In this document: piece by piece, positions 5,333-5,738 of the stretch
Layout of the letters: each line of letters opens with the position of its first letter
Numbering within the stretch: the first letter of the stretch is position 1
Origin: Candidatus Aegiribacteria sp.
GTDB taxonomy: Bacteria > Fermentibacterota > Fermentibacteria > Fermentibacterales > JCC-6
Reading direction: 5' to 3'
NCBI GenBank assembly: GCA_030638185.1
Contig: DAOWFD010000190.1
Span: forward strand, 1-5,738
Length of the DNA stretch: 5,738 bases
Notes under the pieces: generated by a model
Told to the model about the DNA's origin: nothing
Seen by the model: only the letters and a program-made list of their open reading frames with translations
Database searches by the model: none
Translations under genes and position numbers: made by a program

Positions 5333-5738
5333 GTGAAAAATGGTACATCTTTGATGACTCTGGTCTGTCTGACGCTGTTCGGATCAGCCTATTCCCAGTA
5401 TCAGTGTGAACCTGGAGAACCGCCGCCACTGGTAGAGACGCACCAGTTGGAAGTGCTATCCACAGGTCCATTCTGTGTTTCCACGATGATTCCATTCATC
5501 GAGGTTGAAAGCGCAGAAGATACGGTGACTCTTAGAATCGAGCCTTTTAAGGGTGCTGAGATCCGCGGCTGGCTGTATCCTGAAGAACAGGGGAAGATAC
5601 GCAACACAATTGAAAGCTCCACAGGTGACATCTGGCATTGGGTGTGGACTGGTTCCCCAACGTATTACGGCGGATGGTGTCGATCCAGCAGTCTCGTACC
5701 GGTGTCCGGTTGTATAAGGTACAAGCTAATCCATAAGG
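5333..5738 (+). CDS. Exported protein of unknown family, N-terminal part, runs off the window
   Basis: A frame opened by GTG at 5333 stays open for 135 codons to the right edge. It begins MKNGTSLMTLVCLTLFGSAYSQ, a textbook Sec signal peptide with lysine at 2, a hydrophobic core and an AYS-Q cleavage site at 21/22. An in-frame stop at 5303-5305 limits the upstream extension. The mature part has four cysteines so far (25, 48, 116, 127), an even number that would allow disulfides, and a tryptophan-rich stretch (80, 101, 103, 105, 115) with the phrase WHWVWTGSPTYYGGWC. Predicted strands near 55-85 suggest a beta-rich fold. No domain was recognised. The gene follows the 339-residue exported protein by 120 bases without a visible terminator, so read-through is possible. 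Coding status is strong because of the signal peptide and the long open frame, even though the start codon is GTG and the end is missing. Confidence 0.8.
   Translation, partial: MKNGTSLMTLVCLTLFGSAYSQYQCEPGEPPPLVETHQLEVLSTGPFCVSTMIPFIEVESAEDTVTLRIEPFKGAEIRGWLYPEEQGKIRNTIESSTGDIWHWVWTGSPTYYGGWCRSSSLVPVSGCIRYKLIHK

Noticed and set aside
5112..5495. Open frame of 127 codons on the minus strand across the gap between the last two genes
   Set aside because: It overlaps the end of the 339-residue gene and the signal-peptide start of the next gene. Its translation is irregular and rich in Ser, Arg and Cys, as shadow frames are.

Overview
The window carries three complete protein-coding genes and pieces of two more. 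Every one of them starts with a hydrophobic export signal or something close to one. Nothing in it is a housekeeping, RNA, phage, transposon or CRISPR feature. Base composition is moderate. Start regions show ordinary GGAG-type ribosome binding sites and sigma70-like promoters, so this is bacterial DNA read with the standard code. A probable outer-membrane beta-barrel points to a Gram-negative (diderm) cell. The long extracellular-type protein, a GWP-repeat propeller followed by sandwich repeats, recalls secreted proteins of the FCB-type and related candidate phyla (Fermentibacteria, Cloacimonadota, WOR-3 and similar). That placement is inference from style only; no marker gene is present.

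Layout. At the left edge the minus strand holds the first eight codons of a possible further exported protein (1-24). Upstream of it on the same strand is a 314-residue exported protein (42-986): signal peptide, glycine-rich beta-strand region resembling an outer-membrane barrel, and a highly charged C-terminal coiled coil. A 209-base intergenic region (987-1195) holds two divergent promoters with identical TTGACT -35 boxes. The minus-strand promoter has a perfect 7+7 inverted repeat filling its spacer, a strong operator candidate. To the right, on the plus strand, is a 942-residue protein (1196-4024) built from a seven-bladed propeller with a 47-residue period, then five sandwich-like repeats of about 108 residues. 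A third TTGACT promoter (4093-4122) precedes a 339-residue exported acidic protein of unknown family (4193-5212). After a 120-base gap comes the start of another exported, cysteine- and tryptophan-containing protein (5333 to the right edge), initiated at GTG.

How the genes may work together: all products should leave the cytoplasm, and the central pair is divergently transcribed from one compact control region. The simplest reading is a cell-envelope or secretome locus. No enzyme active site, transporter or secretion-machine part was recognised, so no pathway is proposed. The most useful leads are the operator-like palindrome, the double-repeat architecture of the 942-residue protein and the barrel-plus-coiled-coil design of the 314-residue protein.
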